64,000 bases of DNA from Butyricimonas faecihominis (GTDB taxonomy: Bacteria; Bacteroidota; Bacteroidia; Bacteroidales; Marinifilaceae): NCBI RefSeq assembly GCF_033096445.1, contig NZ_AP028155.1:2919880-2983879 (forward strand), written 5' to 3'. Under the pieces are notes generated by a model, which was not told the DNA's origin, did no database searches, and saw nothing but the letters and a program-made list of their open reading frames with translations. Both the position numbers and the translations under genes were made by a program. Below, in pieces: positions 44,933 to 54,348 of this stretch (its first letter is position 1; each line of letters begins with the position of its first letter).

Positions 44933-44995
44933 TATCAATGCAAAAAAAGAGCGATCCTTTCGGATCGCCCTCGTCTTCCCTACAATTCTCCCTAT

Positions 44996-45679
44996 CTATT
45001 TCAACAATAAATCACCTTTCAATAACATACGGGGTACGGATATTTCCGCAGCTCCACAATAATGGGCTCCTAGAACCAGCGGGTTATAAGTAAAGCAAAT
45101 ATCACCTCCCGAAAAATTTACCGTGGTTACATTTGCCAGCGTGGGAACTTCCGAGAAACAGTTCTCCGGATTCTTGAAATTCCGTTGAATCTGCTTGTCA
45201 ATCTCCGCACTCTTGTCATAATTCAGAATACTCTCCGGACTCAAAAACTTCTTGTCCTTCAAGCTGTAATTGACCGCATAATACTCAGTCAACCCGTTAG
45301 CCCCTCCTGTCAACATGTAAACCGCAAGGCGAACACTGATATAATGACGATCCGCCATGAACACGCTATCCTTAACATCCAATTCAAACGGGATCATCGG
45401 CTCTTCTTTCATCTCCCGTGCCTTTTGCAGGTACTCGTTCAATTGTGCCTTTAAATCATTTTGCAAGCTGTCAATCAACCGGGATATCTCCCCGTTCACC
45501 GCCTTACACCCTTGCTCCACCTCGGCTTTCTGAGAGGTAAACACCGGATAGGCGATCGTAATATCAAACTCGTTGGTCTTGTGGGACAAAAAATCCTTCC
45601 CTATTTTTATCGTTGCCTCCTCACATCCCGTGAAAAACAACGCCAACAATGCCACTACAAAAGTACAATTCCTCATCAT
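44996..45679 (-). CDS. DUF4163/DUF3298 lipoprotein (RsiV-ectodomain-like), copy 2
   Basis: 227 residues, lipobox FFTGC. Same domain order as the protein at 34712-35401, with YMLTGGANGLTEYYAVNYSL replacing the usual GGAHG by GGANG, and CFTYNPLVLGAHYCGAAEIS at the end. Two cysteines near the C-terminus (CFTY and YCGA) are shared by both copies and may form a disulfide. It is transcribed toward the locus 1 sigma gene, 104 nt away, but probably separately. Ligand unknown; lysozyme-type ligands are suggested only by family resemblance to RsiV. Confidence 0.82.
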   Translation of the reverse strand: MMRNCTFVVALLALFFTGCEEATIKIGKDFLSHKTNEFDITIAYPVFTSQKAEVEQGCKAVNGEISRLIDSLQNDLKAQLNEYLQKAREMKEEPMIPFELDVKDSVFMADRHYISVRLAVYMLTGGANGLTEYYAVNYSLKDKKFLSPESILNYDKSAEIDKQIQRNFKNPENCFSEVPTLANVTTVNFSGGDICFTYNPLVLGAHYCGAAEISVPRMLLKGDLLLK

Positions 45680-45892
45680 CTCCTTTTCTGTTTCAATTCT
45701 AAGGGTTATACGGAGGCTATATACAAAAGTTCGGGTCTATACTTAAAAAAATAAACTTTTAGAAATAAAAAACGCCAACTGTCAAATCAGTTAGTGATAA
45801 TATAAACCATATTAATTTATCCCCTCTAAAAGTATCAATCAAAATCAGGGAAGATCAAAGAAGTATCAGGAAAATCTTTAAAACAACACTCA

Positions 45893-45976
45893 GCCTTGAT
45901 TTTTTGGAAATTTAATACTATATTAGCCTTGACAAAATGGAAATAATATCGATTTAATGCCTTGACAAAATGGAAA
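45893..45976 (+). repeat. Three 18-bp direct repeats spaced 33 bp, overlapping the ATPase start
   Basis: GCCTTGACAAAATGGAAA occurs exactly at 45926-45943 and 45959-45976, and a variant GCCTTGATTTTTTGGAAA at 45893-45910. The period is exactly 33 bp, about three helical turns. The third copy covers the start codon at 45970. Nothing else was recognised in the 290-bp gap 45680-45969. Confidence 0.75.
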
Positions 45977-47298
45977 ATGAATATTTATATCGTAAAATAG
46001 ATGACCAGCTCTTAGCTTGGAGCAAAGAAAGTAAACGAAAACCACTTCTTGTCCGTGGAGCAAGACAAGTAGGAAAATCATCGGCAATAAAAAATTTGGC
46101 TCAACATTTTGAATATTTTGTAGAAGTAAACTTTGACCAGCAAAAAGAAGTATGTACATTATTTGAAAAGGGGATTTCGCCACAAGAAATCTGTGAGAAC
46201 CTTTCTCTGATTTACAATATTCCCATTATTCCGGGAAAAACGCTCTTATTTTTTGATGAAATTCAGGCATGTATAGCGGCTATTTCCTCATTGCGATATT
46301 TCTATGAAAAATATCCAGAACTACACCTCGTGGCCGCCGGGTCATTGTTGGAATTCGCATTGGAAGAACTACCTTCATTCGGAGTGGGTAGAGTTCGCTC
46401 CCTATTCGTGTACCCGTTTTCATTCGAGGAATTCCTTATTGCCAACAAGGAAACAATGTTGTGGGGAGCAATACAAAAAGCCACTCCACAAAAAGCTCTT
46501 TTAGAACCGATTCATAAAAAAGCCTTGCTACTGTTGAAAAAATTTCTGATACTAGGAGGGATGCCGGAAGTTATCGCTTCCTATGTTCAAGGAAAATCCA
46601 TGTTGGATTGTCTTAGAATCATGGACGACTTGATTATATCATACAAAGACGATTTTTCTAAATACAAAAAAAGAGTACCAGAGTCCCGCATCACAGAAGT
46701 TTTTGACAGTGTTATGCAGAATGCAGGCAAACCATTTATCTATGCGGGTGCAGCAAATGCGAACTACAAACAAATAAAGGAAGCCCTTGACCTGTTAATC
46801 AAAGCCGGCCTTGTTATTCCCGTAACACATTCAGCGGCAAATGGAATACCGATCGGAGCGGAAATCAATCCAAAGAAAAGAAAAATGCTTCCTCTTGACA
46901 CAGGTTTATTCCAGCGTATATTAGGGTTGGATATGTCAGAGATATTTCTCTCGGATGATTTTGAAGTTGTAAACAAAGGAGCCATTGCAGAAATTTATGC
47001 GGGGCTGGAATTGCAAAAATCAACCTCTTGCTATCACAAGGACGATTTGTATTTCTGGAAACGAGAAGAACGGGGAAGCAATGCCGAAGTAGATTACCTC
47101 ATTCAAAAAAATGAAGATATAATTCCCATCGAAATCAAGTCAGGGAAAAGAGGTTCCATGCAAAGCCTACACCTGTTCCTCAAAGAAAAACAATCACCTT
47201 ACGGCATCCGGAGTTCATCAGAAAATTTCTGTGCTTATGAGAACATCAAGGTAATTCCATTATATGCCATTGGTAACATTTATCATATAAACGAATAA
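45970..47298 (+). CDS. AAA_14/DUF4143 ATPase
   Basis: 442 residues. Walker A VRGARQVGKSSAI (about 28-40), Walker B TLLFFDEIQAC, an AAGSLLEFAL sensor segment, PFSFEEFLI, and a C-terminal DUF4143 domain with a PD-(D/E)XK-like EVDYLIQKNEDIIPIEIKSG motif. These ATPases are frequent, horizontally mobile and of unknown role. It is transcribed alone. The start is embedded in the repeat array, which suggests autoregulation. An in-frame ATG 5 codons later (MENEYLY) is not needed since the ATG at 45970 gives the usual N-terminus. Confidence 0.9.
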   Translation: MENEYLYRKIDDQLLAWSKESKRKPLLVRGARQVGKSSAIKNLAQHFEYFVEVNFDQQKEVCTLFEKGISPQEICENLSLIYNIPIIPGKTLLFFDEIQACIAAISSLRYFYEKYPELHLVAAGSLLEFALEELPSFGVGRVRSLFVYPFSFEEFLIANKETMLWGAIQKATPQKALLEPIHKKALLLLKKFLILGGMPEVIASYVQGKSMLDCLRIMDDLIISYKDDFSKYKKRVPESRITEVFDSVMQNAGKPFIYAGAANANYKQIKEALDLLIKAGLVIPVTHSAANGIPIGAEINPKKRKMLPLDTGLFQRILGLDMSEIFLSDDFEVVNKGAIAEIYAGLELQKSTSCYHKDDLYFWKREERGSNAEVDYLIQKNEDIIPIEIKSGKRGSMQSLHLFLKEKQSPYGIRSSSENFCAYENIKVIPLYAIGNIYHINE

Positions 47299-47340
47299 AA
47301 CGGGATAATTTCTCTCAACATCTCATTCCAAAGAAACAAA

Positions 47341-47383
47341 ACACCGGAACCTTCAGCCAAATACATGGTCTGAGTTCCGGTGT
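47341..47383 (-). terminator. Terminator hairpin of the locus 2 operon
   Basis: ACACCGGAAC (47341-47350) and GTTCCGGTGT (47374-47383) form a 10-bp perfect stem, extended by TCAG/CTGA inside. Read on the - strand it is followed by TTTGTTTCTTT, so it ends the M16 peptidase transcript. Confidence 0.7.
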
Positions 47384-47474
47384 AATCTTCCGGAAGATCC
47401 CCTCCGGTCTCTTGCACTTCATGTACAGACTTTCACAAGAGTTAAAATCCGCATTTCAAGTCACACACTCTCCA

Positions 47475-50291
47475 CTATTTTTCCCAATCGGATAGCGGGT
47501 TCACCTCTTCCGACTTTATTACCCAGTCTCTTACTTTCACGTTTTTCAAAAACTTCCGGGCTGCGTTACGAACATCCTCGATCGTCATGCTTTCCAGAAT
47601 CTTGTCGAAAACCTTGTGATTCGTGGCGTCCACCTTGCTCTCGGCGTAAGTATTCAACACGTTCATCCAGTAATCAACACCTATATTCTCATTCTGTTGA
47701 TCCTGCATCCGCCGGATAGAGATCAGAATTGGCGACAATTCGCTCTCCGAGAAAAGCTCATCTTTACTTCTCTCCAACTCGTTATAAATGATCTCCTTCA
47801 TCCGTTCCACCTTATCCCGTTGCGTCTCGAAGCCTACCATTAAAGTAGCTTTACGATACGGGAAAGTCATGCAGTTGGCATCCACGTTAACGCCATATGT
47901 GGCACTCTCCTGTTCTCGAACGATAGCGAACAAACGGTTCCGCAACATCTGTCCCCAAATTGTCAAGGCCATTTGCTCCTTATCGGAAAACTTCCCGTCA
48001 TTCTCTAACATCAAATTCACCATTCCCTTGTCTCCCGGCATTACCACCTTGAATTCACGGGCAATCGTGTCGGTATCCACGTCGTAATTACGAATGATAT
48101 ATTCCTCCTTCTTCCCCTTGCGAGAAGGCAGCGAGCCGATATATTCACACGTCAGACGGGCGGCCTCGTCCCGGTCAATATCACCCACGATACAGAACGT
48201 AAACTCTTTCGCATTCGAGAAACGTTCCCGGTAAAGCGACTTCATCCGCTCGAAATTCATCTTGTCGAAATAAGCCGCACCCCAATCCCGGTTACGATCG
48301 TCGATACGAGTCGTCAACTTCCGAATCGAATCCTGAACCAGATCCTGTGGAGCCTGACGACGATTTTCGTACATATATTTAGCACGTTCCACGTATTTGT
48401 CAAACTGCGGTCTACCGAAACGGGGTTCCTCGAACATCAAATAGTACAACTGGAACAACAACTCGGCATTATCCGCTTTCGTGCTACCGCCAAAACCTTC
48501 CGTGTAATCACTTACCATCATGTTCAGACGAATCTGTTTACCCTGCACGAGATTCTTCAACGTGTTCAGGTCGTACTTGTATATCCCGGACTTCATTGCC
48601 AAAGCCTGCATCGCAGCCAGCGTCGGCAAATCCTCGGCATCCACCACGGAACGCCCGCCATGACTACTACAAGCCATGGAAAAGAAACCATTCCCCTCTT
48701 CCACGTACTTGTAGAACACCCTAGCCCCGTTGGACAACGTCCACTCTTCTGCCTTGAACCGATCCAACTTTTTCACCTTCTTGATTGTTCCCCCTTGGAG
48801 TTTCAAATCAAATTCTTCCGGAATCTTGTGTTCAATCACTTCCGGCTGGATGTCTTTCTCAGCGACCTCCGCCATGACATCAAGCGCCTGATCCTTGGTC
48901 AAATATTTGTAATCCTTGTCATTACCGGATACCACGATAATCCGGTTCGAATCTGTGGCCCACGAATGAATCCAATCGGCCATATCTTCTGGTGTGATCT
49001 CCAATAACGCCTCTTTCAAGACGTCTAACTCCTCGCTCTGCTCCCGGAAAGGTAAACCACTCAGGAAATGAGACTGGAACACGCTCACGTAGTAAGAATT
49101 ACTCTCCTTCTCTGCAGCACTCTCCATTTTCTGCAGTTCTTGGAAAAGTGCCTCCTGCACCCGTTCCACTTCCACATCCGTGAAACCGAACCGTCGAATC
49201 TCTTCCCATACCGTCCACACCTGTTCAAACGCCTCGACATCCTTGTCCTTATAAGGTACGATGTCTAAAGAAAATCCATTGTAATTCCGAACAAAGGAAC
49301 CGAACTCGGCCGACGCGCTCAAAAACTTCTCCCGGTTGTCATTCACGATACGTGCCAACCGTTGTCCCCAGATTGCGTTGAAAATACGAGCCTTGAACGA
49401 GTAGGATTTCCGTCCCAGTTCATCTAATCCTTCCACCCGGTGAGCCCGCTGGTGAAAAGAAATCATTTTCGAGCGGTTCTCCGGGTCCAGGATCAACATA
49501 TAATCCAAGTCCGCCCGGTCGGGAATCTCCACCTCGTAGCGTTCCAGCGGGTTCACCCGTGCCGGGATCCGCCCGAACATCTCTTTTACTTTATTCTCGT
49601 ACTCCACCTCGTCAATATCCCCCACGATAATCACACACTGCAAATCGGGACGATACCATTTGTGGTAGAATTCACGTAACACGTCGTACGGGAAGCTTTT
49701 CAACAACTCCACCGTGCCGATCACGTTCCGCCGGGCATACTTCGTGTGATTATACACCACGGGAGCGCTCCCCTCTTGCAAACGTCGTCCCACGTCATAA
49801 TGACTTCTCCACTCCTCGATAATCACACCCCGCTCGTCATCAATATCCTTCTCTTTTAGTAAAATCTCGTTACACCAGTCCTTCACGATAAACATACACG
49901 TATCGACCAATCCCCCGTCAGCCGTGGGCACATCCTCGATATTATACACGGTTTGATTGATGCCAGTCCGGGCGTTAAACGTGAAAACACCTTTCCCTCT
50001 CAAATAAGGCATCACCCCACCCGGAAAATGAGTCGTCCCGTTAAAGGCCATATGTTCCAGAAAATGCGCCAACCCATTCTCGTGATCCTCTTCCAAGATC
50101 GAACCCACGTTCTGTAACAGGTAAAAACTCACCCGCCCCGGCTCTGCCTTGGAATGTTTCACGTAATAAGTCAACCCATTCTCCAACTTCCCGTAACGTA
50201 AACCCTCCATTCCTTCCTGCGCTGCCAAGGGGGCGAAAGCCGTGAAAAGAAATATCGTAATTGTAAATAATAATCCCCTCATACCTTTCAT
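47475..50291 (-). CDS. M16 (pitrilysin-family) zinc peptidase, locus 2
   Basis: 938 residues with a signal peptide (ends AAQ) and no lipobox, so periplasmic. The inverted zinc motif HFLEH (H76, E79, H80) is intact and DERGVIIEEWRSH supplies the third ligand region. The second half is the inactive partner half (about 490-920, FEEPRFGRPQFDKYVERAKY, FCIVGDIDRDEAARLTCEYI). Such enzymes degrade short peptides in a closed chamber. It overlaps the thioredoxin-fold gene by 4 nt (ATGA), so it is translationally coupled to it. Locus 1 lacks this gene. Confidence 0.94.
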   Translation of the reverse strand: MKGMRGLLFTITIFLFTAFAPLAAQEGMEGLRYGKLENGLTYYVKHSKAEPGRVSFYLLQNVGSILEEDHENGLAHFLEHMAFNGTTHFPGGVMPYLRGKGVFTFNARTGINQTVYNIEDVPTADGGLVDTCMFIVKDWCNEILLKEKDIDDERGVIIEEWRSHYDVGRRLQEGSAPVVYNHTKYARRNVIGTVELLKSFPYDVLREFYHKWYRPDLQCVIIVGDIDEVEYENKVKEMFGRIPARVNPLERYEVEIPDRADLDYMLILDPENRSKMISFHQRAHRVEGLDELGRKSYSFKARIFNAIWGQRLARIVNDNREKFLSASAEFGSFVRNYNGFSLDIVPYKDKDVEAFEQVWTVWEEIRRFGFTDVEVERVQEALFQELQKMESAAEKESNSYYVSVFQSHFLSGLPFREQSEELDVLKEALLEITPEDMADWIHSWATDSNRIIVVSGNDKDYKYLTKDQALDVMAEVAEKDIQPEVIEHKIPEEFDLKLQGGTIKKVKKLDRFKAEEWTLSNGARVFYKYVEEGNGFFSMACSSHGGRSVVDAEDLPTLAAMQALAMKSGIYKYDLNTLKNLVQGKQIRLNMMVSDYTEGFGGSTKADNAELLFQLYYLMFEEPRFGRPQFDKYVERAKYMYENRRQAPQDLVQDSIRKLTTRIDDRNRDWGAAYFDKMNFERMKSLYRERFSNAKEFTFCIVGDIDRDEAARLTCEYIGSLPSRKGKKEEYIIRNYDVDTDTIAREFKVVMPGDKGMVNLMLENDGKFSDKEQMALTIWGQMLRNRLFAIVREQESATYGVNVDANCMTFPYRKATLMVGFETQRDKVERMKEIIYNELERSKDELFSESELSPILISIRRMQDQQNENIGVDYWMNVLNTYAESKVDATNHKVFDKILESMTIEDVRNAARKFLKNVKVRDWVIKSEEVNPLSDWEK

Positions 50292-51595
50292 TTTGCTAAT
50301 TCCAGCGCCTGCAACTTCCGCTTGATAATCATTTGGATCTGGGCAACCCGCATCTTGTTCTCGATCTGCAATGCCTCCATGTATCCTTGGTTATAAGCCT
50401 CTTTCGCTTTATCAAACTCTTTCAACGCCTTGTAAGTATCACCCAACATCGTCACGAAATTAATCCGGTCGATTAAACCCGTTCCCTCGTATTGCATCGC
50501 TTTCACCAACCAATCCTTTACCTGTCCCAACTGCTCATTATTCAATTTTCCCTTACTCATGACGTACATATTCTGGGCAATCTCTCCGTAATCATTCGCC
50601 CCTACCTGGTCTCCCAAAGCGGCAAGATACTTAGTCATCAATTCCACGTAGGATGTCACATCTTTCTTGTAAGACAACAAATACATTCCGTCATAGTAAT
50701 ATTTGAACTTCTCGTAAGGGGTCAAAGTTCCCGTCGGCATGATAGCGTAAGCCGCCTCCAGTTCCGTGTTAATTCTCTCCAAGTATTTTTTATACTCGTC
50801 CTTACCGGCTCTCGCCAGTTCCCCAATAACATTATTATTGTACTCCACCAACAAAATTCCGGGAGCCTCTCCCAGCTTGTTCATGTAGGTTTCCAAATTC
50901 TTCACCATGAATTCCATCACGGCATCATCCTTCACGCTTTTCTTGTTGAACTTGCTTACAATCTGAAAATCCTCCTTGTTGATAAAATCCGGTCCCATCT
51001 TGGCCTTCGTGTACTCATTGTACAACTTATCAATCCGCACTATCCATTTTTGAGCTTCCATACCCTGCAAGCCTCCTACATATTCAGGAGCTTGTTTTAA
51101 TACCAACTGCATATCGGCCAGATCTTTCTTGGATTTAGCCCGATCATACAGTTTCTCAAAACTCAACTGCTCACCAGTAGCCACTTTTGCCAAATTCAAG
51201 AAATCAGCTTTTTCTCTGGCTCCGGCCAAACGAGATACCACACTGGCATCCCCCTTGAAAAATATCAAAGTCGGTAGTACCGTCACGTTAAACTTCTCCG
51301 CCGTTTCCTTCTGCCATCCTGTTTTTTCCACGTCAATCTGCATACAGACAAAACGCTCATTCATGAATTTTCCCACTTCCTCATCCGTGAAAACTTTCTC
51401 TGCCATCTGCTTACATGGCCCGCACCACGTGGCATAGAAATCCACAAATACTAATTTCTTTTCCTGTTTAGCTTTCGCTAACGCTTCATCAAAAGTTCCC
51501 TCGAAGAACTTAATTCCTTGGCCTTGGCCAGACATACTCCACCCCATAAACAGGGAGAAGCATATCATCATTACATATTTTCTCATCACAATCAT
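50288..51595 (-). CDS. Exported thioredoxin-fold protein, locus 2
   Basis: 435 residues. Signal peptide (MRKYVMMICFSLFMGWSMSG region), then VDFYATWCGPCKQMAEKVFT (C58 and C61) with cis-proline VTVLPTLIFF, and a helical TPR-like C-terminus (LGDTYKALKEFDKAKEAYNQ). Closely related to the locus 1 copy. Both ends overlap neighbours by 4 nt (ATGA), the upstream small lipoprotein and the downstream M16 peptidase, so the three are coupled and should work together. Confidence 0.9.
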   Translation of the reverse strand: MIVMRKYVMMICFSLFMGWSMSGQGQGIKFFEGTFDEALAKAKQEKKLVFVDFYATWCGPCKQMAEKVFTDEEVGKFMNERFVCMQIDVEKTGWQKETAEKFNVTVLPTLIFFKGDASVVSRLAGAREKADFLNLAKVATGEQLSFEKLYDRAKSKKDLADMQLVLKQAPEYVGGLQGMEAQKWIVRIDKLYNEYTKAKMGPDFINKEDFQIVSKFNKKSVKDDAVMEFMVKNLETYMNKLGEAPGILLVEYNNNVIGELARAGKDEYKKYLERINTELEAAYAIMPTGTLTPYEKFKYYYDGMYLLSYKKDVTSYVELMTKYLAALGDQVGANDYGEIAQNMYVMSKGKLNNEQLGQVKDWLVKAMQYEGTGLIDRINFVTMLGDTYKALKEFDKAKEAYNQGYMEALQIENKMRVAQIQMIIKRKLQALELAK

Positions 51596-52032
51596 TTAAT
51601 AATAAATGTAAATACATCAGGTAAAACAGCCGAGTAACCTTCGTTACTTACTTTGATAGTCACCAGGTAACGTCCTTTAGGTGCCGTCGGTCTCAGCGGA
51701 ACTTCCATCCGACCATTACCTCTCACAACGATTTCTTTCGAGAACAAATCCGCATTTCCCCCGTCAAAAGCCTTCACGCTCACAAATTCATAGTGTAACG
51801 GCTCTGTCCCGAGAACTCCACTAATCGCATTCGTCAACCACGGAGAATTATTATCAATCCGGATCTGGTCATTTGTCCAAGGATTCTCTTCTGCTGTTAC
51901 CAACTTTGCGGGGATAACAATAGAATCCGGAACATACTCAGCACCTTCTGCTTTCAAAAAACCAATCTTGACATCATGACACCCAGTGAATGCCAGTATG
52001 GCTATAAATATAAATAGAATAACTTGTTTCAT
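51592..52032 (-). CDS. Small Ig-like surface lipoprotein, locus 2
   Basis: 146 residues, lipobox AFTGC then HDVKIGFLKAEGAEYVP. The C-terminal half (FVSVKAFDGGNADLFSKEIV, GRYLVTIKVSNEGYSAVLPD) matches the locus 1 protein closely. A beta-sandwich binding domain at the cell surface is likely. Its stop overlaps the thioredoxin-fold gene start. Confidence 0.76.
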   Translation of the reverse strand: MKQVILFIFIAILAFTGCHDVKIGFLKAEGAEYVPDSIVIPAKLVTAEENPWTNDQIRIDNNSPWLTNAISGVLGTEPLHYEFVSVKAFDGGNADLFSKEIVVRGNGRMEVPLRPTAPKGRYLVTIKVSNEGYSAVLPDVFTFIIK

Positions 52033-52051
52033 ATTTTGTCTCTATCAATAA

Positions 52052-52702
52052 TTAAAACTGTCCCAAAGTAAACGCATAAGCCAAAGAATGTACAATCCCG
52101 TTCGTCGGCTCTATATCCGTTGAGGCCACATCAATTTTAGTGTCCATATATTTCCCTCCTCTTATATACAGAACGACCGGTCCCGCCTCCGGAGTCTCCT
52201 CGTAAGGCTCCTGGAAAGAATAAATCCTAAATTTCGATCCGTTAACCGATATCATTATCATTCCGGACTCGGCATTATCGTCGGTACCTCTCGGAATATC
52301 TTTAACCTCGTATTTACCTTTCACGATATGACTTAATATCAACTGACGACAATACTCCTCTCCCTCACCCTCGATAAACTCTTTCACGCTATGATACAGG
52401 TAAACTTTCTGCCAAGTAGCACTCCATGTATATTTCTCGTATATTTTTCGACGGATAGAATGATTCGTCGGTCCGAAAAAAGTAATTTCTTCATATCCCG
52501 CTTTTTTCCCCGTGAAATAATCTTCCAATCCCAGGTAATCGATAAACACCAAAAGCGAATCCCAATTGTAAGAATCTGAATGCAAATATTCGTACATGTT
52601 TCCCGGGTACTTCTTCTGGGCCAAACCGGTATCAATTTGATTATATTTCGTACAACCAATAAATGACAATACCAGTAATCCTAATAATATTATTTGTTTC
52701 AT
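52052..52702 (-). CDS. Fasciclin-like lipoprotein, locus 2
   Basis: 216 residues, lipobox SFIGC then TKYNQIDTGL. It aligns with the locus 1 protein throughout (MYEYLHSDSYNWDSLLVFID, ITFFGPTNHSIRR, DVASTDIEPTNGIVHSLAYA, TLGQF). It follows susD by 9 nt. The pairing of FAS1-like proteins with SusCD suggests a surface contact role. Confidence 0.82.
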   Translation of the reverse strand: MKQIILLGLLVLSFIGCTKYNQIDTGLAQKKYPGNMYEYLHSDSYNWDSLLVFIDYLGLEDYFTGKKAGYEEITFFGPTNHSIRRKIYEKYTWSATWQKVYLYHSVKEFIEGEGEEYCRQLILSHIVKGKYEVKDIPRGTDDNAESGMIMISVNGSKFRIYSFQEPYEETPEAGPVVLYIRGGKYMDTKIDVASTDIEPTNGIVHSLAYAFTLGQF

Positions 52703-52711
52703 ATCTCTTTT

Positions 52712-54346
52712 CTAGTTTATATATTGTGCCCAATACGTATTTTGTCTTAACAAACTATTATTTTTAAATGCAGAATCGTGGATCGGGTAAAAAATAGCCC
52801 CACTTTTCACGTCTGCAATGGTCATCGTTTTGAAGGCGGTGGGTTCTAAATAAGTATTGATGTATTCCATCCCGTTCCGAACGACATCGTAGAACCGGTG
52901 ACCTTCCATCAACAATTCCCGTTCTCTCTCGTGGAAAATAGCGTATTTCAATCCTTTCTCGTCTCCACTACTATTCGGATAAGCTTTTGCCCGGTTATAA
53001 CTTCTGATCTCGTTCAAATCTTTTTTTGCCAAACTTTCCTCACCCACTTTAACGTAACATTCAGCGCGTAACAAATAAATATCAGCCAAACGCCAATAGG
53101 CATAATTAGACTTCATCGCCACCAATTTCAATAGATTCGGATTATAGGCATCCTTTTCATATATCCCGACCCGCCATCTATAGGGGAAAGCGTAACCTCC
53201 GGTAATTTTGTTTATTTCATCTCGAACACTATCCCGGTTATACTGTCTTTGTTCTTCGGTGTATTCATCTTCCATGAACATCAGTTCCACCGTATCCGTG
53301 CTGTAATAAGCATATCGATAAAAATAAGCTTGCGGACGTAAATCCGATTCATCATACATTGATTTTATCGTTGAATAGGCAATCAACGCTTCCTCTTTCT
53401 TATATTTATGCTCGCTCGCGGAATAGTCCAGATGCTGTGGATAACCGATATATTTTTGTCCGAACAGGTAAGTCGAGAAAATATACTCGTCCTGCATATC
53501 CAAGGTATATTCAAAAATTGACTCCGGATTATTCGCCTCGTTATCAGAGAAAAGTTGAGATAACTTTTCCGGATCACGAACCAACGTGTAATTCCCGACA
53601 TCTCCTTTAATCAGATACCCGGCGTATTCGATGGACTTATTATAACAATCCTTTGAATCACCTTCAAGTTCGAGAAGATCGATCATACTCCCTTTCCACG
53701 CATAAGCATGAGCAAGCAAGGCACAAGCATTTCCCTTACTCCCGAATTGTTTGGAATTAATCACGGCACCCAATCGATCCACCACGGCCCCTTGAACCGG
53801 CAATATGTTAAAAGCCCTCGTGGCATTCGCAATCACCGTATCCAGAACCTCCAATACCGGTTTCTTCCCGTAAGGCTCCGAAGAAGAACTGTTTCTAGTG
53901 ATCGGAACTTCGCCGTATGTACGACTTAAATAAAAATAACTTAATGCTTTCGCGAAATAAGCTTGAGCCCGGTAAAAATCTAACCGTTCCGGGGTAACAT
54001 TTCCCTGGGCATTATGCATATTATCCAGCAACACGTTGGCCATGTATATCACCCAATAACGTTCAGTCCAGTCGGCAGAACCGGTACCGTTACTTCCAAC
54101 CACTTTTATCGGATCCCATGCCTGGCGCAAGCTGGATGTCACTTCCCTAATATCCCCCATGCCGGCATGGCTCCCGGCACCACCAACTCGCCACACGAAA
54201 CTCTGCATTTGATACAAAGTCACTTCTAGATCCTGTTCGGTCTTGTAAAAATTATCAAACGTAACTTCCGTTTCCGGCTCTACATCCAACAGACTGTCAC
54301 ACGAAGCGAGCAGAGCGATCAATAAAATATAGAGTATTTTTTTCAT
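52712..54346 (-). CDS. SusD/RagB-family nutrient-binding lipoprotein, locus 2
   Basis: 544 residues, lipobox LLASC (C16) then DSLLDVEPET. Typical segments: FYRAQAYFAKALSYFYLSRT, YGEVPITRNSS, WRLADIYLLRAECYVKVGEE, LNEIRSYNRAKAYP and ERERELLMEGHRFYDVVRNG. It starts 2 nt after susC, as in locus 1, but overall similarity to the locus 1 SusD is modest, so the ligand may differ. Confidence 0.95.
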   Translation of the reverse strand: MKKILYILLIALLASCDSLLDVEPETEVTFDNFYKTEQDLEVTLYQMQSFVWRVGGAGSHAGMGDIREVTSSLRQAWDPIKVVGSNGTGSADWTERYWVIYMANVLLDNMHNAQGNVTPERLDFYRAQAYFAKALSYFYLSRTYGEVPITRNSSSSEPYGKKPVLEVLDTVIANATRAFNILPVQGAVVDRLGAVINSKQFGSKGNACALLAHAYAWKGSMIDLLELEGDSKDCYNKSIEYAGYLIKGDVGNYTLVRDPEKLSQLFSDNEANNPESIFEYTLDMQDEYIFSTYLFGQKYIGYPQHLDYSASEHKYKKEEALIAYSTIKSMYDESDLRPQAYFYRYAYYSTDTVELMFMEDEYTEEQRQYNRDSVRDEINKITGGYAFPYRWRVGIYEKDAYNPNLLKLVAMKSNYAYWRLADIYLLRAECYVKVGEESLAKKDLNEIRSYNRAKAYPNSSGDEKGLKYAIFHERERELLMEGHRFYDVVRNGMEYINTYLEPTAFKTMTIADVKSGAIFYPIHDSAFKNNSLLRQNTYWAQYIN

Positions 54347-54348
54347 AA

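Noticed and set aside
45893-45976. CRISPR array
   Set aside because: Only three 18-bp copies with 15-bp spacers, one overlapping a start codon, and no cas genes.
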